A stretch of DNA of 64,000 nucleotides from assembly GCA_043751595.1 (NCBI GenBank), contig JAYUZR010000035.1, forward strand, positions 1 to 64,000, in the 5' to 3' direction. Numbering within the stretch: the stretch's first letter is position 1; every line of letters starts with the position of its first letter. The notes below the pieces were generated by a model that saw only the letters and a list, made by a program, of their open reading frames with translations, was not told the DNA's origin and ran no database searches. The position numbers and the translations under genes were made by a program. Origin of the DNA: JAYUZR01 sp043751595. Lineage in GTDB: Bacteria; Patescibacteriota; UBA1384; CAILIB01. Below, piece after piece: positions 1 through 7,599 of the stretch.

Positions 1-341
1 CTAGCAATTCTCTTCGCCAAAAAGCCAGCCACCATTACCAGCGTAAAACCACCCAGTAAAGGAATAATCCTCCAGCCGTAGGTATTGTTACCCATTACCC
101 AAATACCAATCGCAATTAAGTATTTGCCAAACGGAGGATGAGCATCAAAGATTACTTGGCGATTCAAAAAGGCCGCTGCCATATGAGGAAAATAGACCTC
201 ATCAAACACATATTTATTAGGCCAAGAGAGCCAAATACTACGCAGTACCACACCCAACCCAATACAGGCACCAGCTAAGCCAACCAAGATAACACTGGCC
301 CAATGCCGGGGTAGAAATGAAGTCTTTTTCTCTTGATGCAT
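1..341 (-). CDS. Dolichyl-phosphate-mannose-protein mannosyltransferase (PMT/GT39 family), N-terminal part
   Basis: Only the first 113 codons lie in the window; the gene runs off the left edge. After a short basic N-terminus there is a hydrophobic segment, then a loop containing FDEVYFPHMA and DAHPPFGKYL. These match the DE and HPP signatures of protein O-mannosyltransferases (GT39/PMT), which move mannose from a lipid-phosphate carrier to Ser/Thr of exported proteins. A second membrane segment follows. The start is ATG at 341, with an in-frame stop three codons upstream. The hexamer TAGCGT lies exactly six bases before it, as at other genes here. It is divergent from the hsp20 gene. Family-level confidence is good; substrate unknown. 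Confidence 0.8.
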   Translation of the reverse strand, partial: MHQEKKTSFLPRHWASVILVGLAGACIGLGVVLRSIWLSWPNKYVFDEVYFPHMAAAFLNRQVIFDAHPPFGKYLIAIGIWVMGNNTYGWRIIPLLGGFTLVMVAGFLAKRIA

Positions 342-471
342 GCCACTACGCTACCACGCACGGGTTGCAGCTGGCCAGTAATTACTCCATAATTTTGATG
401 ATTTGCATAGGGTAAGCAACCGCTCTCGCTCGCTCATCCAGCAAGTAGTCCGTAAGCCATAAGGAGGGCAC

Positions 472-861
472 ATGCATCAAAGTTCAAAAGACAGTTCAGT
501 CGTAGATCCAACCGAGTGGATGGAAGAGTTTGAAGGACAACTTGCCATAGATGTCTACCAGACTCCTTCCGAAATTATCATCAAGGCACCCATTGCTGGC
601 GTTCGCCAAGAAGATCTCGATGTAACCATTACCGCTGAAGAAGTCACCATCCGAGGTGAGCGCCACGACGATCTTGCCCAAGAGGTAGAGGGCTACCTTG
701 TGCAGGAATGCTACTGGGGGTCATTCTCCCGCACCTACACCCTTCCTGTCGCTGGTGATTCAGATAAAGCAGCGGCCAAGCTTGTAAACGGCATTCTTAC
801 TATCACTATTCCAAAGACTGCTAAAACTCGTACCCGCGTTATTGCTATCGAAGTAGCCTAG
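472..861 (+). CDS. Small heat shock protein (Hsp20/alpha-crystallin family)
   Basis: A 129-residue protein with a single alpha-crystallin domain (about residues 24-120). It is an ATP-independent holdase chaperone in the cytoplasm. The beta-strand pattern EIIIKAPIAGVRQEDLDVTI and the late motif NGILTITIPK fit the family GxL signature. It has a clear Shine-Dalgarno sequence (AAGGAGG at 461-467, four to five bases from ATG), which is unusual in this window and suggests strong, separately controlled translation. The downstream galU starts 35 bases after the stop and could be cotranscribed. No CIRCE or HAIR element was seen upstream. Confidence 0.9.
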   Translation: MHQSSKDSSVVDPTEWMEEFEGQLAIDVYQTPSEIIIKAPIAGVRQEDLDVTITAEEVTIRGERHDDLAQEVEGYLVQECYWGSFSRTYTLPVAGDSDKAAAKLVNGILTITIPKTAKTRTRVIAIEVA

Positions 862-896
862 TCGGGGCGCTCTACTTGAGCTACCCTAGTGGTATT

Positions 897-1772
897 ATGA
901 GCATACGCAAAATTGTTATTCCGGTTGCAGGGTACGGCACTCGTTTCTTGCCTTTTACTAAATCAATTCCTAAGGAGATGCTTCCTATCGTCGATAGGCC
1001 AGTCATCCAATACATCGTAGAAGAGGCCGTTGCTGCCGGCATCGAAGAAGTAATTCTTATTACCGGCTACAGCAAGCGTGCCATCGAAGACTACTTCGAT
1101 TATAACCTCGAGCTGGAATATCTTCTCGAGAAGTCAGGAAAGCATGCCCAAAAGCAAATGATCCGCGACGTCTCCGACCTTGCTCGTTTTGTGTACGTTC
1201 GTCAAAAAGAGCAGCTTGGTATTGGTCATGCTATTTTGCAAGCTAAAGAAGTAGTCGGCAACGAACCCTTCGTAGTGATGTGGGGTGATGAGATCTTCCA
1301 GGGTCAGCCTTCCAAGCTTCAGCAACTGATTGCGGCTTACAATCAACATGAGGGCACGCCCGTTATTCACACGGTGCAAAAAACCGATAAAGGCGATGGA
1401 GACCGCTACGGCTACATTAAGGTGGGCAAGCAAGTGGGAGATGGCACCTTCAAGGTAGATGAGCTCATCGAGAAGCCCGGAGACGATAACCTACCTTCTC
1501 CTTACGCCTCACTTGGCTGCTTCATTCTTACACCAGATATCTTCCCCATCCTCGAGCAACAGCCTCCTGGTAAGGGTGGTGAAATCTACCTTTCTGAAGC
1601 GATTAATGTTTTGGCTCAGAAACGAGATGTATACGCCCACGAGTGCACTGGTCTAAAATACTTTGACTGTGGTAACAAGCTTGAATACCTCAAGGGAGTA
1701 GTAGAAATTGCTCTGGAGCGCGAAGATATCGGAGACGATTTCCGCACCTACCTCAAGAAACTCAAACTCTAA
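897..1772 (+). CDS. galU: UTP--glucose-1-phosphate uridylyltransferase
   Basis: This nucleotidyltransferase makes UDP-glucose from UTP and glucose 1-phosphate, a precursor for glycosylation and surface glycans. Near the N-terminus it has the nucleotide-binding stretch PVAGYGTRFLPFTKSIPKEM. It also has GDEIF and LIEKP motifs and the expected length of about 291 residues. I use ATG 897 rather than the in-frame TTG at 876, because the protein family begins just before the IRKIVIPVAG strand. It sits between hsp20 and a lipoprotein gene that starts 10 bases after its stop, so those two are probably one transcript. With the mannosyltransferase at the left edge it points to local surface-glycan functions. 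Confidence 0.92.
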   Translation: MSIRKIVIPVAGYGTRFLPFTKSIPKEMLPIVDRPVIQYIVEEAVAAGIEEVILITGYSKRAIEDYFDYNLELEYLLEKSGKHAQKQMIRDVSDLARFVYVRQKEQLGIGHAILQAKEVVGNEPFVVMWGDEIFQGQPSKLQQLIAAYNQHEGTPVIHTVQKTDKGDGDRYGYIKVGKQVGDGTFKVDELIEKPGDDNLPSPYASLGCFILTPDIFPILEQQPPGKGGEIYLSEAINVLAQKRDVYAHECTGLKYFDCGNKLEYLKGVVEIALEREDIGDDFRTYLKKLKL

Positions 1773-1782
1773 GCTCACCATC

Positions 1783-3195
1783 ATGCGCGCCCGACACCAG
1801 CGCCCTTCCCGCTTTACCATCGCCACCTTGGCGGTTTGCTTTGGCTTACTTGCCACGGGTTGCAGTAGCGCAAAAACCACTACAACGGCCAAAAAGATCA
1901 ATGTGCGTATTTGGCGAGTGGGGCAAGATGTCGATCCGCTTCGTGATGTTATTACCGCTTTTAATAAAGATAACAAAGACGTTCTCGTCACCTACAAGCG
2001 TAAAAGCGCTTCTAACTACGAGCAAAACTCGCTTAAATCGATGGCTGGCCGCCAAGGACCAGATGTCTGGAGTATTAGCAGCGACCAGATTGGCGATATG
2101 GAAAGCATCCTCAAGCCGCTACCAGCTAACTTCTACTACACCAAGGGTGCAACCAGCGGACCAGTTACGCTAGATACCGTCAAAACCCTCTTCCCAGATG
2201 GTGTAACCGAGCAGATCCTTAGTACTGACGGTAAATCAGTCCTCGGCCTTCCCTCAAGCGTCGACAGTCTGCAGCTCTACTACAACTCCGATCTCTTCAA
2301 GCTAGCGGCCGATGAATACCGCCGCAGCCTACCAACTGGCTTTAAAGAAGACGAGTACACCCCTGTACGCACTCTCCTAAGTAAGCCACCAACCACCTGG
2401 GAGACCCTCCTAGCTCAAGTTCGCTACCTTACCAAGAAGGGACCAAACGATACCCTTGTTCGCTCCTCTATTGCCCTAGGTACCACTGGAAACATCTCTA
2501 ATTCAGCCGATATTTTGCAGCTCCTTATGATGCAAAATGGGGTGCGGGTGGTAAGTACCGATAGATCTCGTGCCCTCTTCACCCAGACCATCGATAGCCC
2601 AACAGGCACTCGCCTGCGCCCTGGCCAAAAAGCACTCGAGTTCTACACTTCCTTCTCCAATCCAAAAAGCCCTATGTATTCCTGGAATACCAGTATGCCA
2701 AGTACCCTGGATGCCTTTGGGCAAGGTAGGGTAGCCATGGTGATTGCCTTCACTGATTTTGGCAAACAACTAAAAGCTAAGTACCCCAAGTTCCAGTACG
2801 AGGTAACCAGCGTTCCCCAAATCTCTACCACCCAAGACCAGGTTAACCTTATTAGATTCAACCTAGAGTCGGTTACTCAAGTTGCCGAAAGCAGCAATGC
2901 TGCCTTTGCCTTCCTTGGCACCTACGCCAGCGAAAAAAACAGCAAAACTCTTTCTAAAGAAGCTAAGCTTACCAGTCCGTATCTTAAGTCGCTCCAGGCA
3001 ACTTCCAGTAGTAGCGACTACCTTACTAAACAGGTACTAAGCGGCAAGGCGGTCTTCAAAAAGAGTCATGCCGATTTTGATAAAGCCTTCGAAGAAATGA
3101 TTTCTGACGTTGTTCAGAACGGACTACCTACCGATATTACCCTTGATACTGGAGCCGAGAAGGTCAATCAACTTCTTGCCCCGCAAGATGAATAA
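1783..3195 (+). CDS. Extracellular solute-binding lipoprotein (ABC family 1-like)
   Basis: The roughly 470-residue protein starts with basic residues, a hydrophobic stretch and the lipobox LATGC, so it is a lipid-anchored exported protein. The rest resembles family 1 sugar-binding proteins: an N-terminal strand NVRIWRVGQD, the segment GPDVWSISSDQIGDME and a middle GLPSSVDSLQLYYNSDLF. I chose ATG 1783 because the upstream in-frame region lies inside galU. No ABC permease or ATPase follows. Instead the stop overlaps (ATGAATAA) a small pilin-like gene, giving an operon galU - lipoprotein - three pilin-like proteins. The ligand is unknown, and the protein may serve the pilus apparatus rather than transport. 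Confidence 0.72.
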   Translation: MRARHQRPSRFTIATLAVCFGLLATGCSSAKTTTTAKKINVRIWRVGQDVDPLRDVITAFNKDNKDVLVTYKRKSASNYEQNSLKSMAGRQGPDVWSISSDQIGDMESILKPLPANFYYTKGATSGPVTLDTVKTLFPDGVTEQILSTDGKSVLGLPSSVDSLQLYYNSDLFKLAADEYRRSLPTGFKEDEYTPVRTLLSKPPTTWETLLAQVRYLTKKGPNDTLVRSSIALGTTGNISNSADILQLLMMQNGVRVVSTDRSRALFTQTIDSPTGTRLRPGQKALEFYTSFSNPKSPMYSWNTSMPSTLDAFGQGRVAMVIAFTDFGKQLKAKYPKFQYEVTSVPQISTTQDQVNLIRFNLESVTQVAESSNAAFAFLGTYASEKNSKTLSKEAKLTSPYLKSLQATSSSSDYLTKQVLSGKAVFKKSHADFDKAFEEMISDVVQNGLPTDITLDTGAEKVNQLLAPQDE

Positions 3196-3553
3196 AGTAT
3201 TCTGGATTAGTATTGGATGGCTTCTCAGTTTTGCTCCTATTCAGCGGGCCCTTGCCACTAGTTACACCATCCCGGGCAATGTACCCTCTGGTGCAATCGA
3301 TACCAGGACAGCAGCAGCCGGTGCGCAGACGCTAGTCCAGAGAATCATCGATACGATGACATTCTTTGTCTTCCCCATCGCTTTTATCGGCATTGTGTAT
3401 ATTGGCTACAATCTTATTATGGGGCCAAATAACCCCGATACTTGGGCAAAATCGAAGAAGCAAATCGGGTACATGGTAATTGGTATCACCCTCATCACCC
3501 TTGCCTCAACACTCGTGTATGCCTTCCGTAGTGTAATTTTTGGAGCTCTTTAA
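3188..3553 (+). CDS. Two-TM pilin-like protein (T4SS pilin / TrbC-VirB2 type)
   Basis: A 121-residue protein with a signal peptide (cut likely after LATS-like region at about residue 24) and two hydrophobic helices, FFVFPIAFIGIVYIGYNLI and the C-terminal MVIGITLITLASTLVYAF. They are joined by a short charged loop (NNPDTWAKSKKQ). This layout matches the small T4SS-type pilins common in CPR bacteria. The ATG overlaps the stop of the lipoprotein gene and the next pilin-like gene starts immediately after its stop, so they are translationally coupled. It lacks the usual SGG/SAGNPEKAK loop of its paralogues, so it may be a minor or assembly subunit. Confidence 0.65.
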   Translation: MNKVFWISIGWLLSFAPIQRALATSYTIPGNVPSGAIDTRTAAAGAQTLVQRIIDTMTFFVFPIAFIGIVYIGYNLIMGPNNPDTWAKSKKQIGYMVIGITLITLASTLVYAFRSVIFGAL

Positions 3554-4114
3554 ATGAACCAGACATTCTCTCGTCTCCTAGTACTAAGTATCGCCCTGGG
3601 TGGCTTACTTATGAGTAGCCCAGCATTAGCTGCATCAATTCCCAATCCTTGCGCAGCAGTTATTGCTAAGCCAGGCTCCACGCTAAAAACAAGCGCCCTC
3701 CCCCTGCTGCCTAAGGAATTATTTACTCCTAATATCATTCCTTCGCCCGCGCCAACACCTGCCCCAGGCGCACCTCCCGCCGCAGTAACGCCAGCCCCCA
3801 AGGTTACGCCCCAGTGCAACCCAACCTACTGGACTCGCCAGGTCTACAACGTAATTGCCCTTCGTATCCTCAACCTCCTCAACTGGACCGCTGGCAGCCT
3901 AGCCGTGGTCATTACGGTATACGCTGGAACCCTCTACGTAATGGGATTCATGAACGAAGCTAACGTAAAGAAGGCAAAAAGCCTCCTTATTACCGCCTAT
4001 ACCGGCCTTGCCATCGTCTTTCTCTCCCGCGCTATCCTGTATGGTACCGTTGCCGTTATTACCGGCGACGATGTTAACCCGACAAGTCCATACAACGTGG
4101 ATCTAACCCTATGA
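3554..4114 (+). CDS. Pilin-like membrane protein with Pro/Ala-rich linker
   Basis: The 186-residue product has a signal peptide ending in SSPALA and a Pro/Ala/Thr-rich stretch (about residues 60-82). The C-terminal half carries two membrane helices: LNWTAGSLAVVITVYAGTLYV and LLITAYTGLAIVFLSRAILY. The inter-helix loop MNEANVKKAK corresponds to the charged GNPEKAK-type loop of the other pilin-like genes. Two cysteines flank the linker (residues about 33 and 92) and could form a disulfide outside the cell. It is packed directly between two other pilin-like genes and overlaps the next by four bases. Role inferred from position and topology only. Confidence 0.6.
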   Translation: MNQTFSRLLVLSIALGGLLMSSPALAASIPNPCAAVIAKPGSTLKTSALPLLPKELFTPNIIPSPAPTPAPGAPPAAVTPAPKVTPQCNPTYWTRQVYNVIALRILNLLNWTAGSLAVVITVYAGTLYVMGFMNEANVKKAKSLLITAYTGLAIVFLSRAILYGTVAVITGDDVNPTSPYNVDLTL

Positions 4115-4497
4115 TCGCTTCAATCGTCCTACATCTCTTAGGGGTATCCCCCGCTTATGCGGCAGGCGTTATTACTAGTCCGAACGATCCCAACCGAGTA
4201 GTTGGCCAGTATAAATACTTTACCGATAAAACTACCCCACAGGGGATCGATACCGTTATTGATGGTATCTACGGCAACGCCCTCACTATCGTTTTCCTAT
4301 TTCTAGGAGTCGCCGCCATCGCCTATCTTATTTGGGCCGGTATCCGTTACGCCTCTAGCGGAGGCAACCCTGAAGCCGCTAAGCAAGCCCGCCAAAAGAT
4401 TATCAATGTATTCCTCGGGCTCGTAGTTCTCTTTGGTGTATATACGATCCTTGCGGCAATTATCTCCCTTGGTGGATGGGTAGGAAGGTTCGTCTAG
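4111..4497 (+). CDS. Two-TM pilin-like protein (T4SS pilin family)
   Basis: The 128-residue protein has a short signal peptide ending SPAYAAG and two helices, ALTIVFLFLGVAAIAYLIWAG and IINVFLGLVVLFGVYTILAA. The loop between them, YASSGGNPEAAKQARQK, is the hallmark loop of the Mbov_0395/T4SS-pilin-type family. The start overlaps the previous gene stop (ATGATC at 4111), so it is translated as part of the upstream operon. A separate promoter lies before the next paralogue, which divides the locus into an operon and a single gene. Confidence 0.72.
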   Translation: MIASIVLHLLGVSPAYAAGVITSPNDPNRVVGQYKYFTDKTTPQGIDTVIDGIYGNALTIVFLFLGVAAIAYLIWAGIRYASSGGNPEAAKQARQKIINVFLGLVVLFGVYTILAAIISLGGWVGRFV

Positions 4498-4509
4498 CTC
4501 AACAATAGT

Positions 4510-4567
4510 TTGACAACACCACCGTCCCTTCTTTAGAATTAATATAACCTTATTTCTAAAGGAGGAT
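4510..4567 (+). promoter_or_regulatory. Promoter and Shine-Dalgarno site of the 4568 pilin gene
   Basis: TTGACA at 4510-4515 and TAGAAT at 4534-4539 are separated by 18 bases, a near-consensus sigma70-type promoter. They are followed by a leader of about 25 bases and the Shine-Dalgarno sequence AAAGGAGG directly before ATG 4568. A second AT-rich hexamer TATAAC lies at 4543. Most genes here lack a Shine-Dalgarno site, so this pair of strong signals plus a good terminator marks the gene as highly expressed. Confidence 0.65.
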
Positions 4568-4963
4568 ATGTCAATTAACTTCCGTTCTGCTTACGCACGT
4601 CTTGGCGCTGTCGCCGTTGGTGCTAGCCTAGCTACTCTTCCAATGGCTGCTCACGCTGCTGTTGGTGCGCTCACCCCTGCTGGTGGCGATATCAATACAT
4701 CAAGCACCCTAGATGAGCAGATCAGCTCCATCTCTGGTAGCGTTATTGATACCGTTCTTCTTATCGCTGGCGTCCTAGCTGTTATCTACCTGCTTTACTC
4801 TGGTATTCAGTACATCACTTCAGCTGGTAACCCAGAAAAAGCTAAGGGCGCTCGTCAGGGTATCATCAACGCCGTTATCGGTATCGTTGTTATCATTGCT
4901 GCGTTCTTCATCGTTCGTCTTGCAGTTGGTAGCGGTAACCAAATCAACAGCCTTAACAACTAG
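4568..4963 (+). CDS. Probable major two-TM pilin (T4SS pilin family)
   Basis: The 131-residue precursor has a signal peptide ending MAAHAA. A helix VIDTVLLIAGVLAVIYLLYSG and a helix GIINAVIGIVVIIAAFFIVRLAV flank the family loop ITSAGNPEKAKGARQ. Codon use, a consensus promoter, a strong Shine-Dalgarno site and its own terminator set it apart from the seven paralogues in this window. I infer it is the most abundant subunit. By analogy with VirB2/TrbC-type pilins the mature protein would sit in the membrane and be extracted into a filament; this is not shown by the sequence itself. Confidence 0.78.
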   Translation: MSINFRSAYARLGAVAVGASLATLPMAAHAAVGALTPAGGDINTSSTLDEQISSISGSVIDTVLLIAGVLAVIYLLYSGIQYITSAGNPEKAKGARQGIINAVIGIVVIIAAFFIVRLAVGSGNQINSLNN

Positions 4964-4983
4964 TCCCCTAGTTCTAAGCCTGC

Positions 4984-5012
4984 AAAGACCCGGCCTTGGC
5001 CGGGTCTTTTTT
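4984..5012 (+). terminator. Rho-independent terminator after the pilin gene
   Basis: An AAGACCCGGCC / GGCCGGGTCTT hairpin with a two-base loop is followed by six T. It lies 20 bases after the pilin stop codon. Confidence 0.9.
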
Positions 5013-5038
5013 AATTAGCGATCTTTCTTTAATTTTTA

Positions 5039-5100
5039 GTGATTATTTCTTCCGCGTATCCGAGGCGTACGCCGAGGGCTTAGCGGGAGAAATAAATCAC
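5039..5100 (-). repeat. 62-bp inverted-repeat element, copy A
   Basis: The ends GTGATTATTTCT-TCCGC and GCGGGAGAAATAAATCAC pair into a 17-18 bp stem. They enclose a 27-base loop that starts GTATCCG and ends CTTA and contains its own GGCG/CGCC hairpin. Copy B at 6373-6434 has the same length and nearly the same loop but different, still complementary stem bases. The stop codon of the ftsB-like gene lies inside the first bases of the element on the minus strand. Confidence 0.7.
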
Positions 5101-5519
5101 TTACCTTGGATATATCTCCACCACTGCTCCCAGTTAGGCAGGTTGCGCCTTGGATCGCGGGCAGCCTGAGCGGCAGCTAGCGCCTGGTGGGCCGCCTGCT
5201 GCTTGCCTACGCTTGATTCTGGCAGTGCATAGACCTTCTCTTCTGGCCGATGTAGTAACGCCACCCTCCGTAACTCCTTTTCTTTAAAGGAGTCGCTTTG
5301 GTAATACACCAGCAATGCCTTTAGGCGGTCGCGCTCACTCTCTAGGTTGGTGAGCTTAGTTTCCAAATCAGTAATCTGCTGCCTGCTGGCTACCGCCGAT
5401 TTAAGTGAATTCGTGGTAACCACACCTAAATAGCACACGGCAGCAATCAGCCAGAGGGCCGTGGTTGAACGCTGTGTCCAGCGAAGAATACGTTGCAGAA
5501 GAATACGCAAGAGATGCAC
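5097..5519 (-). CDS. FtsB/DivIC-like septum formation protein
   Basis: A 140-residue single-pass membrane protein. A cytoplasmic basic N-terminus and a helix (TTALWLIAAVCYLGVVTTN, about residues 19-37) precede a coiled coil (QQITDLETKLTNLESERDRLKALL). The segment YYQSDSFKEKELRRVALLHRPEE that follows is typical of FtsB/DivIC proteins bridging FtsL and FtsQ in division. I place the start at GTG 5519 because TATACT lies exactly six bases upstream; the in-frame TTG at 5522 would fall before the predicted transcript. A CAP-domain gene lies upstream on the same strand. Confidence 0.7.
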   Translation of the reverse strand: MHLLRILLQRILRWTQRSTTALWLIAAVCYLGVVTTNSLKSAVASRQQITDLETKLTNLESERDRLKALLVYYQSDSFKEKELRRVALLHRPEEKVYALPESSVGKQQAAHQALAAAQAARDPRRNLPNWEQWWRYIQGK

Positions 5520-5537
5520 CAACCAAGTATAGCAAAC

Positions 5538-6065
5538 TTACTTACTACCAAATAATTGAACAGTAATAAGAGTACGCTCCCCCGATGCATCTACAGACCA
5601 CACACAAGCGTATCCGACTTCTTTATATTTAGGAGAAAGAATATTGGCACGGTGACCAGGACTCTTCATCCAACCAGTGGTGATGCCTTCAGGAGTTTTG
5701 AATCCCTTAGCCAGGTTCTCCCCTGCGCTACGGTATGAATACCCTGCCTCCTCAATAAATGACCAAGGAGTCTTACCATCTAGAGGACGAAAGTGCGCCC
5801 AATAACCACGAGTAATCATATCGTGCGCCTTAGCCTGAGCGGCCTGATTTAGTTGCTCATTAATAACAAGCTCAGGAAGGCCGGTCGCTACGCGCTGTGC
5901 GTTGGTAAGGATGAGAAGCTCGGCTGGAGAATACGCAATTTGCTCAGCAGAAAGCTCGGTTGCTGAAACGCCATTTGCAGCCAAAGCAGTATCGGCCCCA
6001 AGCGGAAGAATGGCGCGAATTACTACTACGAGGATAAAAAGGCTTTTTGCCCAAAAAGTATTCAT
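5538..6065 (-). CDS. Secreted CAP/SCP-domain protein
   Basis: The 175-residue protein has a signal peptide ending DTALAA (about residue 30) and one CAP domain. The motifs LTNAQRVATGLPELVIN, AQAKAHDMITRGYWAHF, GENLAKGF and WMKSPGHRANIL carry the two His and two Glu positions of the bacterial SCP/YkwD type. Such proteins are exported; their bacterial function is not settled. Upstream on the minus strand a TATACT hexamer sits about 40 bases before the ATG, so this gene has a real leader, unlike many neighbours. Confidence 0.82.
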   Translation of the reverse strand: MNTFWAKSLFILVVVIRAILPLGADTALAANGVSATELSAEQIAYSPAELLILTNAQRVATGLPELVINEQLNQAAQAKAHDMITRGYWAHFRPLDGKTPWSFIEEAGYSYRSAGENLAKGFKTPEGITTGWMKSPGHRANILSPKYKEVGYACVWSVDASGERTLITVQLFGSK

Positions 6066-6330
6066 TTGTGTTGTTTTTGTTTCTCTTTTTGAGATGCACT
6101 AAGTATACGACAGAACAGCAGTAATTTCAATCAGTATTGAAGTCTTTAAGATTACGGACACGTCAGTTTTACGCTCCAGCGATTACTATACGATAGTGTA
6201 TTACCTTTCCCGTATCAGCTGTTCGGTTTGTTTTACCACTACTTTTCCACAGGTGGATAACCTCTCAATAAGTGGGCGGTCAGCCCCGGTGGGGCCAGTG
6301 ACCACATAGCCCTCTCGTAACTTGAGACAC
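6066..6330. other. Intergenic region without a recognised gene
   Basis: It holds the promoter of the CAP gene (TATACT near 6108 on the minus strand) and an AT-rich TACTATACGATAGTG stretch near 6187. There is also a GCCCC-GGT-GGGGC hairpin flanked by GTCA/TGAC (6279-6303). A TTTTCCACA / TGGATAA pair at about 6244-6260 looks like two facing DnaA boxes. A short untranslated RNA from about 6200 to the terminator is possible, but I recognise no family. Confidence 0.35.
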
Positions 6331-6363
6331 TAAAAAAAGCCCCTCCTTTCGGAAGGGCTTTTG
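6331..6363 (-). terminator. Terminator downstream of pyruvate kinase
   Basis: Read on the minus strand, AAGCCCTTCC and GGAGGGGCTT form a hairpin followed by seven T. It lies just beyond the repeat element after the pyk stop. Confidence 0.75.
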
Positions 6364-6372
6364 CCTCTGTCG

Positions 6373-6434
6373 GTGATTATTGTACTGGCGTATCCGGAGC
6401 GTCAGCGACGGTCTTAGCCAGTACAATAGATCAC
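6373..6434 (-). repeat. 62-bp inverted-repeat element, copy B
   Basis: The ends GTGATTATTGTACTGGC and GCCAGTACAATAGATCAC pair almost fully. The 27-base interior (GTATCCG...CTTA) matches copy A at 19-20 positions. The stem differs from copy A at several positions, yet both arms change together. It begins four bases after the pyk stop codon on the minus strand. Confidence 0.7.
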
Positions 6435-6438
6435 CCTC

Positions 6439-7488
6439 TTAGAAGTAGTTCGGGCGGTGATACATAGCTTCTTCAGCGCGCTTAACAATCTTTACCATGG
6501 TGGCCAGAGAGTTAATTGGGTCAATACCAGCAGCTGTTTCTTCGGAAAGCATCACTGCATCGCTACCAGCAAATACTGCGTTCGCCACATCTGAAACTTC
6601 AGCGCGGGTTGGGCGAGTATTTTTGGTGATAGAAAGCATCATCTGAGTAGCGGTGATGACTGCCTTCTTAGACCAGCGGCATCGCTCGGTAATCTCGCGC
6701 TGCAGTACTGGAATATCTTCCATAGGCATCTCGATACCAAGATCGCCACGGGCAATCATCACGATATCGGAACCATCGATAATCTCCTGAAGGTTAGCAA
6801 TCGCGCGGCGACGCTCTACCTTAGAAATAAGCTTAATATCGCGACTGCCGATCATGGCACGTACTTCATCAAGCTCTTTTCGACTATCAACAAAGGAAAG
6901 TGCAATCGCATCTACTCCTGGGGCCGTATTAAGCAAGAAATCAAGATCACGATAATCTTTTTCGGTTAGCGCAGGAGAGCTCAGGTTGGTATCGGGAACA
7001 TTAATACTCTTGCGTGACATCAAGATACCACCAGAGGTGATTCGAACAGCGATACGGTGACCCTTCACCCAACTAACAATGCCCTCAATGGCACCATCCA
7101 TGAAGGTAATATATTCCCCTGCTTTTACATCATTATGCAACGTGGAGTCGTTGATCAAAATCTCATCGGAAGATTCTGGCTCACCAACGTTCATGTAGAA
7201 CGTATATTCCTTATCGGTATCAAGAGGAATGCCGGCATCTGGCAAAATACCAACGCGGATATTTGGACCCTGAAGATCGGCCTGCATCTTGGTTTCAGCA
7301 CCATGCTTAGTCTTAATCTCTTGCAGCATGTTGTAACGAGCGGTGTACTCATCGTACTGGCAGTGCGCAAAGTTATTGCGCAGCATATCGGAGCCGTTGA
7401 GAATCAGTCCTTCGATAATTTCGGGACTAGCACTAGCAGGACCCACCGTAGTAACAAACTTAGTCCAGGTGCCTGAAAATTGGTTCAT
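6439..7488 (-). CDS. pyk: Pyruvate kinase lacking the C-terminal regulatory domain
   Basis: The enzyme transfers phosphate from PEP to ADP, the last ATP-yielding step of glycolysis. Core motifs are present: TVGPASASPE, DLQGPNIRVG, the catalytic Lys stretch LISKVERR, MIARGDLGIEMP, TATQMMLS and PTRAEVSDVANAVFAGSDAVMLSEETA. The protein stops at about residue 349, right after the last barrel helices. The C domain that carries the allosteric site in typical 470-580 residue enzymes is therefore absent. I start at ATG 7488, where homology begins. Its leader is long (promoter near 7560) and divergent from a pilin gene. Confidence 0.88.
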   Translation of the reverse strand: MNQFSGTWTKFVTTVGPASASPEIIEGLILNGSDMLRNNFAHCQYDEYTARYNMLQEIKTKHGAETKMQADLQGPNIRVGILPDAGIPLDTDKEYTFYMNVGEPESSDEILINDSTLHNDVKAGEYITFMDGAIEGIVSWVKGHRIAVRITSGGILMSRKSINVPDTNLSSPALTEKDYRDLDFLLNTAPGVDAIALSFVDSRKELDEVRAMIGSRDIKLISKVERRRAIANLQEIIDGSDIVMIARGDLGIEMPMEDIPVLQREITERCRWSKKAVITATQMMLSITKNTRPTRAEVSDVANAVFAGSDAVMLSEETAAGIDPINSLATMVKIVKRAEEAMYHRPNYF

Positions 7489-7599
7489 GAATTGTTCTTT
7501 TCTTAAGAAATAAAGTCGACTGAACAAGCAGGTGCTAGTCAGCCGAGAACGGGTCGTACTATACTCTATTTACAGACCTTACGTAAACCTATCATTTTA

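Noticed and set aside
3550..3819. Minus-strand Gly/Ala-rich frame opposite the pilin-like gene
   Set aside because: Reverse image of the Pro/Ala-rich linker of the plus-strand gene; no promoter or homology.
6240..6262. TTTTCCACA facing TGGATAA, like two DnaA boxes in a 260-base intergenic space
   Set aside because: Only two boxes, no AT-rich unwinding element beside them, and no dnaA, dnaN or gidA nearby. Too little for an origin call.
6200..6362. Possible small RNA (6S, SRP or similar)
   Set aside because: A promoter-like hexamer and end hairpin exist, but the conserved SRP or 6S sequence features were not found, so no RNA gene is called.
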